A DNA stretch of 64,000 nt from Streptomyces sp. NBC_00554 (GTDB lineage: Bacteria; Actinomycetota; Actinomycetes; Streptomycetales; Streptomycetaceae). The first letter of the stretch is position 1, and each line of letters begins with the position of its first letter. The stretch lies in NCBI RefSeq assembly GCF_041431135.1, contig NZ_CP107799.1, forward strand, positions 682,001 through 746,000. The letters run 5' to 3'. The position numbers and the translations under genes are program-made. The notes below the pieces were generated by a model. That model was not told the DNA's origin. It saw nothing but the letters and a program-made list of their open reading frames with translations, and did not search any database. This document shows, one piece after another, positions 51,023-59,434 of the stretch.

Positions 51023-51874
51023 TCAGGTGGCGATGTCCATGCGCTGGGTGCCGATGACTTTGAGCAGTTGCAGCGTCCGGTAGGCGCGGGAGTCGGGTTC
51101 AGCGGTGAAGATGATCAGCTGGTGGTCCTGGCCCGGCACGGTCAGGACGTCGAAGTCCAGGTCGATCGGCCCGACTTGGGGGTGCTGGATCTCCTGGTGG
51201 TTGTGGTGTTCGATGCGCAGCTCGTGGGAGTTCCACAGCCGGGCGAAGTCCTCGCTGCCGGCGAGCAGTTCGTCGACGAGGCCGCGGAGTTCGGCGTTGT
51301 CCGGGTAGCGGGCGGTGGCGACGCGCAGATAGCTGACGGCGGCGGTCACGAACCGGTGGGGCCGGGTCATGCCGTAGCCGCGGTGCTCGGGGTCGGGGTG
51401 CAGGAAGTAGCGGCGGATGACGTTGCGGTCCGAGCCGGTCAGGGCGGAGAAGTCCTCGAAGAGGGCTGCCGCCAGGGGGTTCCAGGCCAGCACCCGGCAG
51501 GTGTTGTCGAGCACGAGGGCTCCGGCGTCGGTGAGGCGATCCAGCAGCTTCAGCGTGCCGGGGTCCACGACCTGCGAGGGCCCCTGGGCAGGCTCGGGTG
51601 CCGCCTCTCCGGCGAGGCGGAAGAGGTGGGTGCGCTCCTGGTCGGACAGGCGCAGCGCGCGGGCGATGCCGGTCAGGACGGCGTGCGAGGGATGGCGTCC
51701 TCGGGCCTGTTCCAGGCGGCTGTAGTGGTCCACGGAAATGTGCGCGAGCTGGGCGACCTCCTCGCGGCGCAGCCCCGGAGTGCGACGCCTGGGCCCGTGC
51801 GGCAGACCGACGTCCTCCGGGCGTACGCGTTCCCGCTTGCCGCGCAGGAACTCCGCGAGAGCGTGCTTGTCCAT
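51023..51874 (-). CDS. MmyB-like helix-turn-helix transcriptional regulator
   Basis: The 283-residue protein has an N-terminal XRE-type HTH (FLRGKRERVRPEDVGLPHG..RRTPGLRREEVAQLAHISVDHYSRLEQARGR, residues 8-75) and a C-terminal ~180-residue MmyB-like/PAS-related ligand domain (LDNTCRVLAWNPLAAALFEDF, RYFLHPDPEHRGYG, VGPIDLDFDVLTVPGQDHQLIIFTAEP). Members of this family bind fatty-acid-like ligands and often control a divergent enzyme; the nearest divergent gene here is the esterase at 52100. That target is a guess from position. Start at ATG 51874. Confidence 0.88.
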   Translation of the reverse strand: MDKHALAEFLRGKRERVRPEDVGLPHGPRRRTPGLRREEVAQLAHISVDHYSRLEQARGRHPSHAVLTGIARALRLSDQERTHLFRLAGEAAPEPAQGPSQVVDPGTLKLLDRLTDAGALVLDNTCRVLAWNPLAAALFEDFSALTGSDRNVIRRYFLHPDPEHRGYGMTRPHRFVTAAVSYLRVATARYPDNAELRGLVDELLAGSEDFARLWNSHELRIEHHNHQEIQHPQVGPIDLDFDVLTVPGQDHQLIIFTAEPDSRAYRTLQLLKVIGTQRMDIAT

Positions 51875-52099
51875 GGTCACCACGGTACGGCGGGGCACGT
51901 CGGCCAGCCACGGACTCCTGGTCCCTGGATACCCCCGAGCCACCACCGCAAGGTGAAGGCACAGGCAGAACGACGTGGAACGAAGTGAGGGCAAGGCGAT
52001 GCGGGTATTCATGACGGGCGCGGCCGACCATGCAGGCGGCGTGGTGGCAGAGCAGACGGTGACCGTCCGTTCCTGCGCGATGGACCAGGGGGCACGCCG

Positions 52100-53110
52100 G
52101 TGAGCGCGTCGGTGACGGCACTGGCCGTGATCGGCGTGGTGGCGCTGGTGTGCGCCGCCGCGTACGGGTACTTCCTGCACAGCCCCAAGCCCGCTGAGCC
52201 GCAGCTGAGCGCCCCGGTGACGGTGGCCACGATCACCGTGGACGACCGGTCGCGTGCGTACCGGGCCTTCGTTCCCGCCGATCTGCCGCCCGGCGCGCCG
52301 CTGCTGTTCGTACTGCACGGCTCGCAGCAGGACGGGAAGACCATTCGTACGGCCACCGGATACGGCTTCGACAAGCTGGCCGAGCGGCACGGGTTCGCGG
52401 TGGTGTATCCGGACGGCTACAAGCGCGGCTGGAACGACGGCCGCACCGCCGCGGTCACCCCCGCCCGCAAGGAGGACGTCGACGACGAAGGGCTGATCGG
52501 CGCGCTCGTCGAGCGGTTCCGGGAGCGTCACGGCATCGACCCCGCCCGGGTGTTCGTCACCGGCTTCTCCAACGGCGGGCAGATGGCCTTCCGTCTCGCC
52601 GCCCGGACGCCGGAGAGGATCGCCGCCATCGCGGTGATCGGGGCGGGCCTGCCCACTCCGGACCAGTGGACCGTCACGGAGCCGAAGCGTCCGCTGCCGG
52701 TGCTGCTCGTCGCCGGTACGCGCGACCCGATCATGCCGTACGAGGGCGGCGAGGCAAGCATCTTCGGCTTCCAGAAGCGCGGCACGGTCCTGTCCGCCGA
52801 GGCCACCGCCCGTGCCTTCGCCGAGGTCAACGGCATCACCGAGCCTCCGACCAGCTGGCCGCCCGCAACGTTGCCTCTGGACGGGTCCGGCGCGGACGGT
52901 CCGTTGGTCACCGAGACCCGCTACTCCCAGCCCGGCAAGGCTCCCGTCGTGGCGTTCGCGGTCTCCGGCGGCGGCCACACGATCCCCAATCCCGACTACC
53001 GCTTCCCCCGGCTCATGGGCAGGACCGATCACACGCTCAATGCCCCGGCCGCCATCTGGGACTTCTTCAGCGAGGTCATGCGGGCGGACGCTCATCGGCG
53101 CCCGCGGTAA
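52100..53110 (+). CDS. Membrane-anchored or secreted esterase (PHB-depolymerase/feruloyl-esterase type)
   Basis: The 336-residue protein has one N-terminal hydrophobic segment (ALAVIGVVALVCAAAYGYFL) that may be a signal anchor, then an alpha/beta-hydrolase of the LpqC/PHB-depolymerase type: PLLFVLHGSQQDGKT with the oxyanion region, AVVYPDGYKRGWND, the nucleophile in FVTGFSNGGQMAF (near Ser 157), Asp in AGTRDPIMPY and His in SGGGHTIPN. It should cleave a polyester or aromatic ester outside the membrane. The start is GTG 52100. It is divergent from the MmyB-like regulator gene across 225 bp. Confidence 0.86.
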   Translation: MSASVTALAVIGVVALVCAAAYGYFLHSPKPAEPQLSAPVTVATITVDDRSRAYRAFVPADLPPGAPLLFVLHGSQQDGKTIRTATGYGFDKLAERHGFAVVYPDGYKRGWNDGRTAAVTPARKEDVDDEGLIGALVERFRERHGIDPARVFVTGFSNGGQMAFRLAARTPERIAAIAVIGAGLPTPDQWTVTEPKRPLPVLLVAGTRDPIMPYEGGEASIFGFQKRGTVLSAEATARAFAEVNGITEPPTSWPPATLPLDGSGADGPLVTETRYSQPGKAPVVAFAVSGGGHTIPNPDYRFPRLMGRTDHTLNAPAAIWDFFSEVMRADAHRRPR

Positions 53111-53126
53111 GCGCCTCGGCTCCGGC

Positions 53127-54029
53127 CTACCAGGACCGGGCGGCGTCGAGGAGTGCGTCCCGGACCCGCACGGCGTCGTGGCCGAGCACGGATCCGGTGC
53201 GCTGGGCGAGGAAGCCCGTGTTGATGGGCGGGTCCTCGGGCTCGACGAGAGCGACGAGGGCGCCGGTCCGCAGCTCGTCGGCGCACAGGTAGCTGGGAAG
53301 TACGGTGAATCCCGCTCCCGCGGCGACGGCGGACAGGACGCCGCGCAGGTCGGCCATCACCAAGGCGGGCCGCAGGGTCAGCCGGGTGCGGAAGACGTGG
53401 CGCCAGTAGCGGCGTGCGATCGGCATGTCCTCGGCGTACGTGACCAGGGGGACGGCGTGCAGAGGGTGGGGGTCGTCGCTGGTGAGCGGGCCGATGCGGG
53501 CGGCCCAGGACGGCGCGCTCACCAGGACGAACTCCTCGTCCATCAGTGGTGTCGCCAGAACCGAGCGCCCGCGCGGACGCACGGCGGACAGGACCAGGTC
53601 GAAGCGCCCGGCGCGCAGACCGTCGAGCAGGTCGTCGGCCAGCCCGGGGGTGACGCGTAGTTGCAGCCCCTGCGCCACCAGCGGCGCGAGGGCCGGCAGC
53701 GCACGGACGGACAGCAGTTCGGCGGGCCCTCCCAGGTGTACCGGCTCGGTGACGCCCGACGTGTCGCGGTCGGCCACCGTGGCGAGCTGGTCCATGGGGG
53801 CCGCGATCCGGGCGGCCAGGTCGTCGGCCACGGCGGTGGGGGCGACTCCACGGGGCAGCCGCTCGAAGAGCTGGCGGTCGAGCTGCCGCTCCAGGGAGCG
53901 GATCTGGCTGGTGACGGTGGGCTGGGCGAGCTTCAGACGGCGGGCCGCCTCGGTGAGGGAACCGGCCCGGTACACGGCGAGGAACGTGCGCAACTGGGTC
54001 AGATCCAACGCCTTGTCGCCGGTCCGCAT
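53127..54029 (-). CDS. LysR family transcriptional regulator
   Basis: The 300-residue protein has a typical N-terminal winged HTH (LDLTQLRTFLAVYRAGSLTEAARRLKLAQPTVTSQIRSLERQLDRQLFERLPRG) and a periplasmic-binding-type effector domain. It is divergent from the DJ-1-like gene, the normal arrangement for an activator and its target. The start codon may be 54029 or 54053; I prefer 54029 because the distance to the HTH fits the family and the 24 bp upstream contain ATAGG-type repeats that could be the operator. Ligand unknown. Confidence 0.88.
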   Translation of the reverse strand: MRTGDKALDLTQLRTFLAVYRAGSLTEAARRLKLAQPTVTSQIRSLERQLDRQLFERLPRGVAPTAVADDLAARIAAPMDQLATVADRDTSGVTEPVHLGGPAELLSVRALPALAPLVAQGLQLRVTPGLADDLLDGLRAGRFDLVLSAVRPRGRSVLATPLMDEEFVLVSAPSWAARIGPLTSDDPHPLHAVPLVTYAEDMPIARRYWRHVFRTRLTLRPALVMADLRGVLSAVAAGAGFTVLPSYLCADELRTGALVALVEPEDPPINTGFLAQRTGSVLGHDAVRVRDALLDAARSW

Positions 54030-54160
54030 TCCATCGGTATTCCTATCGGGCATAGGGAGGAGCCTATTGGTTTTACGATGGCACGGCGATCTACCGTCGG
54101 GACCGTCAACCGGCGTGCGCGGTCTGCCGCCGCCGGATCAGCACCGAAGGAGTACGCACT

Positions 54161-54856
54161 GTGGGCAAGATCCTCTTCGTCATGACGAAGGCCGACCATC
54201 TCACGCTGAACGACGGCACCCTGCATCCCACGGGTTTCTGGGCCGAGGAGTTCGCGGCCCCCTATCGCGCCATCACCGAGGCCGGGCACGAGGTGGTCGT
54301 CGCCACCCCGGGCGGCGCAGCGACCACGGTCGATCCGGCGAGCCTCGCACCGGAGTTCAACGGCGGAGCGGAGGGCGCCGAGGCCGTCGCCGCGTTGCTG
54401 GACCAGGCAGCCGTACTGCGCCGGCCGATCGCTCTGGCCGATGTCGACCCCGCCGACTACCTGGCGGTCTTCTACCCCGGCGGTCACGGCCCGATGGAGG
54501 ACCTGTCGACGGACGCCGACTCCGCCCGGCTGATCACCGCCACCCTGGACGCCGGCCGGCCCCTGGCGCTGGTCTGTCACGGCGTGGCCGCCCTGCTCGC
54601 GACCGAGCAGCCGGACGGCACCTCGCCGCTCGGCGGCTACCGCGTCACCGGGTTCACCAACGCCGAGGAAGCCCAGTCCGGACTCGGCGACAAGGTCAAG
54701 TGGCGGTTGCAGGACCGCCTCGTCGCGCTCGGCGTGGAGTACACCGAGGGCGAGCCGTGGGCCTCGTACGTGGTCTCCGACCGGAACCTGATCACGGGCC
54801 AGAACCCGGGCTCCTCCGCCGAGTTGGCAACCGCCCTCCTCAAGACACTCGCCTGA
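54161..54856 (+). CDS. DJ-1/PfpI family type 1 glutamine-amidotransferase-like protein
   Basis: The 231-residue protein resembles Hsp31/HchA-like enzymes: ILFVMTKADHLTL at the N-terminus, FWAEEFAAPYRAITEAGHEVVVATPGG, YLAVFYPGGHGPMEDL, and the nucleophilic Cys in ALVCHGVAALL (near 131), with conserved residues of a Cys-His pair. Such proteins remove methylglyoxal or act as deglycases or chaperones. The GTG at 54161 follows GAAGGAG. It is divergent from a LysR gene that probably controls it. No partner follows within the operon; the next gene is on the other strand. Confidence 0.86.
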   Translation: MGKILFVMTKADHLTLNDGTLHPTGFWAEEFAAPYRAITEAGHEVVVATPGGAATTVDPASLAPEFNGGAEGAEAVAALLDQAAVLRRPIALADVDPADYLAVFYPGGHGPMEDLSTDADSARLITATLDAGRPLALVCHGVAALLATEQPDGTSPLGGYRVTGFTNAEEAQSGLGDKVKWRLQDRLVALGVEYTEGEPWASYVVSDRNLITGQNPGSSAELATALLKTLA

Positions 54857-54883
54857 GCCGGCCACCGGTCGAACAGGGCTGGT

Positions 54884-55345
54884 TCAGCGCTGGATGGTGA
54901 TGGCCATCTGCGGCAGCACCCTCCCGGCGATGGAACCCGAGGGGACGTCTCCTATGCGCACCGCGCCCATCCCACGGTAGAAGGGCTCGGCGTTCGGGTC
55001 CGCGTCGATCGTGAGCCGGGTGAACCCCAGGTCTCGTCCGGCAGCGATGGTGTGCCCGAACAGCAGTCGGCCGATCCCCCGGCCGATGGACTGCGGCTCG
55101 ACGAACATCATCCCCAGAACGCCTATGGGTGGCTTCCCCTCAAGAGTCGTGAAGCCCAGGATGCGGCCGTCTTCGTCGGCCACCGTGGCTCGCCGGTGTG
55201 CGACTTCACTTGCGCCGACGGTGAGTTCGTCCCGGCACGCGTCCAGGAAGTCCGCGTCATAGCCCCAATGCGCCTTGGATCGCAGTGCCAAGTCGCTGAG
55301 GATCTCGGCTTCCGCCGCCCGCGCAGGCCTGATCAGCACGCTCAT
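54884..55345 (-). CDS. GNAT family N-acetyltransferase
   Basis: The 153-residue protein has the acetyl-CoA-binding motif A (MMFVEPQSIGRGIGRLLFGHTIAAGRDLGF, residues ~85-115) and the preceding ADEDGRILGFTTLE strand. Substrate unknown. Convergent with the DJ-1 gene 28 bp away; the start is ATG 55345. Confidence 0.85.
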   Translation of the reverse strand: MSVLIRPARAAEAEILSDLALRSKAHWGYDADFLDACRDELTVGASEVAHRRATVADEDGRILGFTTLEGKPPIGVLGMMFVEPQSIGRGIGRLLFGHTIAAGRDLGFTRLTIDADPNAEPFYRGMGAVRIGDVPSGSIAGRVLPQMAITIQR

Positions 55346-55571
55346 CCACGCCCCCGGTCAGATGTAGGTCTCTCGATCTTCGCACCCTGCAGGCGGGCGG
55401 GAGAAGTATGCGATGGCCTGCGGTTCTCCCGGCTATGACCGCCCTCCGAGCAATGGCGATATCCCGTTGGAAGCTGTCATCAATGCCACTGGGAGACGGT
55501 TCGGTGGCCGGTTTAGCGTCGAGATGTCCGGCGCAGAGCCCGGCTTCCGTACAGCGTCCGAAGGAATTCGC

Positions 55572-56261
55572 ATGCACGCCCAGATCGTCTTGTTCGACGG
55601 CTTCGATCCGCTCGATGTCATCGCCCCCTATGAGGTGTTGTACGCGGGCGGTACCGCGTCCGGCGGCGCGGTGAGCGTGGAACTGGTTTCCGCCGAGGGG
55701 GCGCGCGAGGTGGTCAGCGGTACCGGTGGCCTCGCGTTGCGGGCCACCGGCGCCCTCGACCCCGGGCGGGCGGGCCTGATCCTGGTTCCTGGCGCCTCGG
55801 GCCGGGTCGGAGAGCCCGGTGAGGTCCCTGACCAGGACGCGGGGGCCGGGGAGTGGCGGCAGGACGAGTTCATCCCCGTGCTGCTCGGCCGCACGCTGGC
55901 CACCGAACTGCCCGCGCTGATGAAGGAGGCGATGGGGAATCCGGAGGTGACGACCGCCGCGGTGTGCGGGGGTTCGCTCGTCCTGGCGATGGCCGGCCTG
56001 CTGGAGGACCGCCACGCCACCACCCATCACCTGGGCCTGGACATGCTCGACGCCACCGGCGTGCACGTGGTCCGCGCCCGCGTCGTCGACGACGGCGACC
56101 TCGTCACGGGCGCCGGTGTCACCTCCGGACTCGACCTGGCCCTGTATCTGCTGGAGCGCGAGGTGGGCCCCCGGATCGCCCACGCGGTCGAGGAGTTGTT
56201 CGCCCACGAGCGCCGCGGCACGGTCTGGCGCCACCAGGGCCCTGCGCCCGTCGGCCTCTGA
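55572..56261 (+). CDS. DJ-1/PfpI family protein
   Basis: The 229-residue protein has QIVLFDGFDPLDVIAPYEVL at the N-terminus, GLILVPGASG and the nucleophile elbow TAAVCGGSLVLAMAGLLEDRHATTHH with the Cys near residue 134. This is the domain used by GlxA-type regulators and by isonitrile hydratase-like enzymes, here as a stand-alone form without a DNA-binding domain. The ATG at 55572 lies behind AAGGAATTC. The insertion EWRQDEFIPVLLGRTLATELPALMKEAM is a variant of the usual loop. A second small gene follows 56 bp downstream in the same direction. Confidence 0.85.
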   Translation: MHAQIVLFDGFDPLDVIAPYEVLYAGGTASGGAVSVELVSAEGAREVVSGTGGLALRATGALDPGRAGLILVPGASGRVGEPGEVPDQDAGAGEWRQDEFIPVLLGRTLATELPALMKEAMGNPEVTTAAVCGGSLVLAMAGLLEDRHATTHHLGLDMLDATGVHVVRARVVDDGDLVTGAGVTSGLDLALYLLEREVGPRIAHAVEELFAHERRGTVWRHQGPAPVGL

Positions 56262-56317
56262 CCAGCCACAGGCTCACGCGTACGTCCATCCCGCACCGCA
56301 CCGTGAGGAAGAACAGC

Positions 56318-56659
56318 ATGTCCGTCGAAGGCACCTGGGACCTGTCCGTCTCCACCCCCATCGGCAAGATCAAGGCCGTGGTCGAACTCCGTCGGCAGGA
56401 CGGCGTCCTGACCGGGACGGCCCACGGGGCGGGAGAGGAAGTCCCGCTCGGCGACGTCGCCCTCGACGGCGACCGCCTCACCTGGACTCAGGCCATCACC
56501 AAGCCCCTGCGCCTGAACCTGGCCTTCGCCGTGACGGTCGAGGGCGACACCCTCACCGGTACCTCCAAGGCCGGACGTCTGCCGGCCTCCAAGGTCACCG
56601 GCAGCCGTCGCCCCGTCCGGGCAGAGGCCGCGGTCCAGGAGCCCAAGAAGCTCCCATGA
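56318..56659 (+). CDS. Small beta-rich protein, likely lipocalin-like, unknown function
   Basis: The 113-residue protein is rich in beta strands separated by polar turns (GTWDLSVSTPIGKIKAVVELRRQDGVLTGTAHG..., LTWTQAITKPLRLNLAFAVTVEGDTLTGTSKAG) in a pattern of a small antiparallel barrel. No signal peptide or catalytic residue is obvious. The start at 56318 follows GAGGAAG and the gene is 56 bp after the DJ-1/PfpI gene, so they probably form an operon. I know homologues in Streptomyces only as hypothetical proteins. Confidence 0.7.
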   Translation: MSVEGTWDLSVSTPIGKIKAVVELRRQDGVLTGTAHGAGEEVPLGDVALDGDRLTWTQAITKPLRLNLAFAVTVEGDTLTGTSKAGRLPASKVTGSRRPVRAEAAVQEPKKLP

Positions 56660-56689
56660 CCAGGATCGACTCCGCCCTCGCCGGCTTCC

Positions 56690-57694
56690 CTACGCCGAAG
56701 CCGCCCCCGCGCTGACGAGGCCGGGCTGGAGAAGCATCCGGGAGGAGTGGTCCACGAGCTGCCGCAGCACCGGCACATAGGCTTCGTCGCCGCCCAGTTC
56801 GTCCAGAATGGCGTGCGCCTCATGGCGGAATGTGTCGATGTCCTCTTCGTAGCGCCGCAGAACGTCCGGTGCCAGGAGTACTTCGGTGAGTTCCGCTCTG
56901 GCGTGATGAGAATTCCTGGCGTCGGCGTGCAGGCCAAGGACACGCTCCCGGTAATGGGGAGCCGCCTCCTCAACGGCACACGCGAAAAGGTAGGTCACCG
57001 TGCCGTTCAGCAGGTCTTCGTTGCGGCCGGACAGGATGTCTTCCTGGTCGTTGAACATCTGCCACAGGACACCGAAGACATTGCCGAACTCACGCCAGAG
57101 CTCCACCCTTCCTTTCTCAACACCCGCCAGTTCCGCAGCCATTGCCGTGATCGCGCTGAAGGGTGCGCCGGACTTCCCTCTGTACGCCGTGACCACCGAG
57201 TCCCGCGCCACGGCACCCACGTCCCCGCCCAGGTCGCTCAGTTGCCCCTCGGTCGCGACGATCCAGCAGTTCACGACCTCCGCCGTGAGAGCTCCGCGCA
57301 CCGACTCCGGAATCCGTGGCGAGTTGACGACGAGAACAGGAAGCGGATTTCCGCTGATGACCGTGGCGAGCAGCGCCTCGCTCTCACTGAGGTCACCGGC
57401 GACAAACGCTCCCTGCCCGTCGGCCAGGTCGTCCAGATAGCACGCCGAAGTCCACCACAGCTCATGCACGACGGCCAGCGGAACAGCCGGTCGGAGCGTG
57501 CCGGTCTCAATGCCATGGACGATCATCGGCAGTACTGACAGCGGGTACTTGAACTTGCGATGACGTAGGAGTTCGGCGACCGCCTCTTTGACCGCTTTCG
57601 CCGATCTGCCGAGCCGTTCGAGAGTCTCTTCCCGCTCCGCCTCGATATCCGCGGACACTTCACGGTACAGATCCTCGTACGACATGGAACGCAC
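56690..57694 (-). CDS. Class I isoprenoid synthase (ComQ/polyprenyl-synthetase-like), variant second motif
   Basis: The 334-residue all-helical protein matches the polyprenyl-synthetase fold. The first Asp-rich motif is YLDDLAD with D88, D89 and D92; the second, expected as DDxxD, reads FNDQED (N215-D216-Q-E-D219), so its first Asp is Asn. Other family marks are QMFNDQEDILSGRNEDLLNG and TVTYLF. Such ComQ-like enzymes make or attach prenyl chains; in Bacillus, ComQ prenylates a peptide pheromone. No short peptide gene is visible beside it, and the change in motif 2 may alter or weaken metal binding. Its start codon is ATG 57694; it is the only gene in its transcription unit. Confidence 0.75.
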   Translation of the reverse strand: MRSMSYEDLYREVSADIEAEREETLERLGRSAKAVKEAVAELLRHRKFKYPLSVLPMIVHGIETGTLRPAVPLAVVHELWWTSACYLDDLADGQGAFVAGDLSESEALLATVISGNPLPVLVVNSPRIPESVRGALTAEVVNCWIVATEGQLSDLGGDVGAVARDSVVTAYRGKSGAPFSAITAMAAELAGVEKGRVELWREFGNVFGVLWQMFNDQEDILSGRNEDLLNGTVTYLFACAVEEAAPHYRERVLGLHADARNSHHARAELTEVLLAPDVLRRYEEDIDTFRHEAHAILDELGGDEAYVPVLRQLVDHSSRMLLQPGLVSAGAASA

Positions 57695-57799
57695 GCCAGA
57701 ACTCCCACCATTGAGATCGAATCAAGGACCGATTCGATCATTCCGGTTGGAGGCGAGCTAGAGCGACTTTGCGCCATGGCCAGGTCGCTGCGACGCCAG

Positions 57800-57885
57800 C
57801 CCCCTGGACGCACCAAGCCTTGGCCGAAAGCGAAGACCACCGCGTGGACACGATCGCGCAGGCCGAGCTCATCGAGGACCCACCT
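57800..57885 (-). pseudogene. Remnant of a NarL/LuxR-type response regulator C-terminus
   Basis: One frame on the minus strand reads LDELGLRDRVHAVVFAFGQGLVRPGG, the typical last part of a LuxR-type HTH with the LGLRDRVQAVVxAYexGLVRPG ending. No receiver domain or remaining HTH precedes it: the region upstream overlaps the GT gene start and does not read as protein of this family. It looks like the tail of a regulator gene lost by deletion or rearrangement. Confidence 0.55.
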
Positions 57886-57899
57886 GCGGGACCCCGGCC

Positions 57900-59207
57900 G
57901 TGAATCGCGCCATACTGACCGTCGTCCGAGTAGCGATCATGACCGCGGGTTCGCGGGGCGACGTGGCGCCGTACACCGGTCTCGGGCACGGTCTTGCGCG
58001 TGCCGGGCACGAGGTCACCCTGGTGACGCATGGGTGTTTCGCGCGGCTGGTGGCCGGTTCGGGGGTCGCGTTTCACGCGCTGCCGGTGGATCCGCGGGCC
58101 GAGTTGGAGTCGGTACGCGGGCAGGGGCTGCACCGCAGCACCAGCGGGGCCGGGAAGCTCATCCGGGTGGTCGAGATGGCCAGGTCCCTGGTCGGGCAGA
58201 TGACCGACGACCTGATCGAGGCCGCGCACGCCAGCGACGTACTCCTGCTGTCCAGTTCCCTGGGACCACTCGGGCATGCCGTCGCCGAAGGGCTGTCCCT
58301 GCCAAGCATGGGGGTGTATCTCCAACCCCTCGCTCCCACAAGGGAGTTCGCACCTCCGGTGACCGGGGTCCGCTCCTGGGGGCCCGCGGTGAACCGGGCG
58401 GCCGGGTACGGCGTGAACATGGCCGTGGAGCGAGTGTTCGCCCAGACCGTGCGCACCCTACGGGCCCGGCTCGGTCTGCCGCGCAGCGGTCCCGGCGCCG
58501 CGCGTCGCGCCCGCGAGCGGGAGGGCTGGCCCGTGTACCACGGGTTCAGTCCTCTTGTGGTGCGACGCCCGCGCGACTGGCGTGCCGGGCTGGATGTCGC
58601 CGGGTACTGGTGGCCGTACGACGGCTACGACTGCGACGGCGGTGACGGCGGTGACGGCAACAAGAGGGGCCAACTCCCGCTGCCACTGCGGGACTTCCTG
58701 GACTCAGGGCCTCCCCCGGTCTTCGTGGGTCTGGGCAGCGCCACCGTGCCCGATCCCGAGTGGCTCAGCGCCGAAGTCGTACGCGCCCTGCGGGCAGCCG
58801 GGCTGCGCGGGGTGATCCAGCGGGGCTGGGGTGGGCTGCGAGGCGCCGGCGACGACATGTTCACGGTCGATGAGGTACCGCACTCCGTGCTCTTTCCGCA
58901 GATGGCCGCGGTGGTCCATCACGGGGGCGCGGGTACGACGGCGGCCGGGCTGCGGGCCGGGGTGCCGGCCGTGCCCTTACCGATCCAGTTCGACGAGGGG
59001 TTCTGGGCGGCCCGCCTCGTCTCCCTCGGCGTAGCACCCCGGGCCGTGCCGCTGCGCGGCCTCACCTCCTACCGTCTCGAGGCGGCTCTCGTACGGGCCA
59101 CGACGGAACCGTCGTATCGGCGGCGTGCCCAGAGTCTGGCTGCCGGCATCGGTACTGAGGACGGGGTGAGCCCTGTCCTCGATGGAGTGAACCGGCTCGC
59201 TGGGTAG
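57900..59207 (+). CDS. Glycosyltransferase, UDP-glucosyltransferase/sterol-glucosyltransferase-like (GT1/GT28)
   Basis: The 435-residue GT-B enzyme has the N-terminal acceptor domain signature VAIMTAGSRGDVAPYTGLGHGLARAGHEVTLVT and, in the C-terminal donor domain, PPVFVGLGSATVPDPEW and the nucleotide-binding region FPQMAAVVHHGGAGTTAAGLRAGVPAVPLPIQFDEGFWAARL (HHGGAGTT). Enzymes of this form glycosylate small hydrophobic metabolites or lipids. Codon 360 is TTA, so efficient translation may need the bldA tRNA, which points to expression in late growth. The start is placed at GTG 57900; no strong ribosome-binding site is present. Confidence 0.85.
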   Translation: MNRAILTVVRVAIMTAGSRGDVAPYTGLGHGLARAGHEVTLVTHGCFARLVAGSGVAFHALPVDPRAELESVRGQGLHRSTSGAGKLIRVVEMARSLVGQMTDDLIEAAHASDVLLLSSSLGPLGHAVAEGLSLPSMGVYLQPLAPTREFAPPVTGVRSWGPAVNRAAGYGVNMAVERVFAQTVRTLRARLGLPRSGPGAARRAREREGWPVYHGFSPLVVRRPRDWRAGLDVAGYWWPYDGYDCDGGDGGDGNKRGQLPLPLRDFLDSGPPPVFVGLGSATVPDPEWLSAEVVRALRAAGLRGVIQRGWGGLRGAGDDMFTVDEVPHSVLFPQMAAVVHHGGAGTTAAGLRAGVPAVPLPIQFDEGFWAARLVSLGVAPRAVPLRGLTSYRLEAALVRATTEPSYRRRAQSLAAGIGTEDGVSPVLDGVNRLAG

Positions 59208-59434
59208 TGGCCCTGACGCCACGCTCCTCGAAAGTCAGGCTCTGGGACAGCCCAGGGGCCGCAGGCTCGGCTCCGCACCGGTGGTCGAAGCACGTGAACA
59301 GGCTTACCGGCAGTGCGAGATGTCTTCGTCACCGCGGCGGCACCGCGTGACGGTGATGCCACAGTGACGCTTCGGTGACGTCGGGGCGGCAGGGTGTGCG
59401 GCGCTCGCGGCAGGAGCACGGAGAGGGGTGGCAC

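Noticed and set aside
56656..56715. A 19-residue frame overlapping the stop of the small beta-rich gene by ATGA
   Set aside because: It ends at once, runs opposite the 3' end of the isoprenoid synthase gene and has no motif; chance is the simplest reading.
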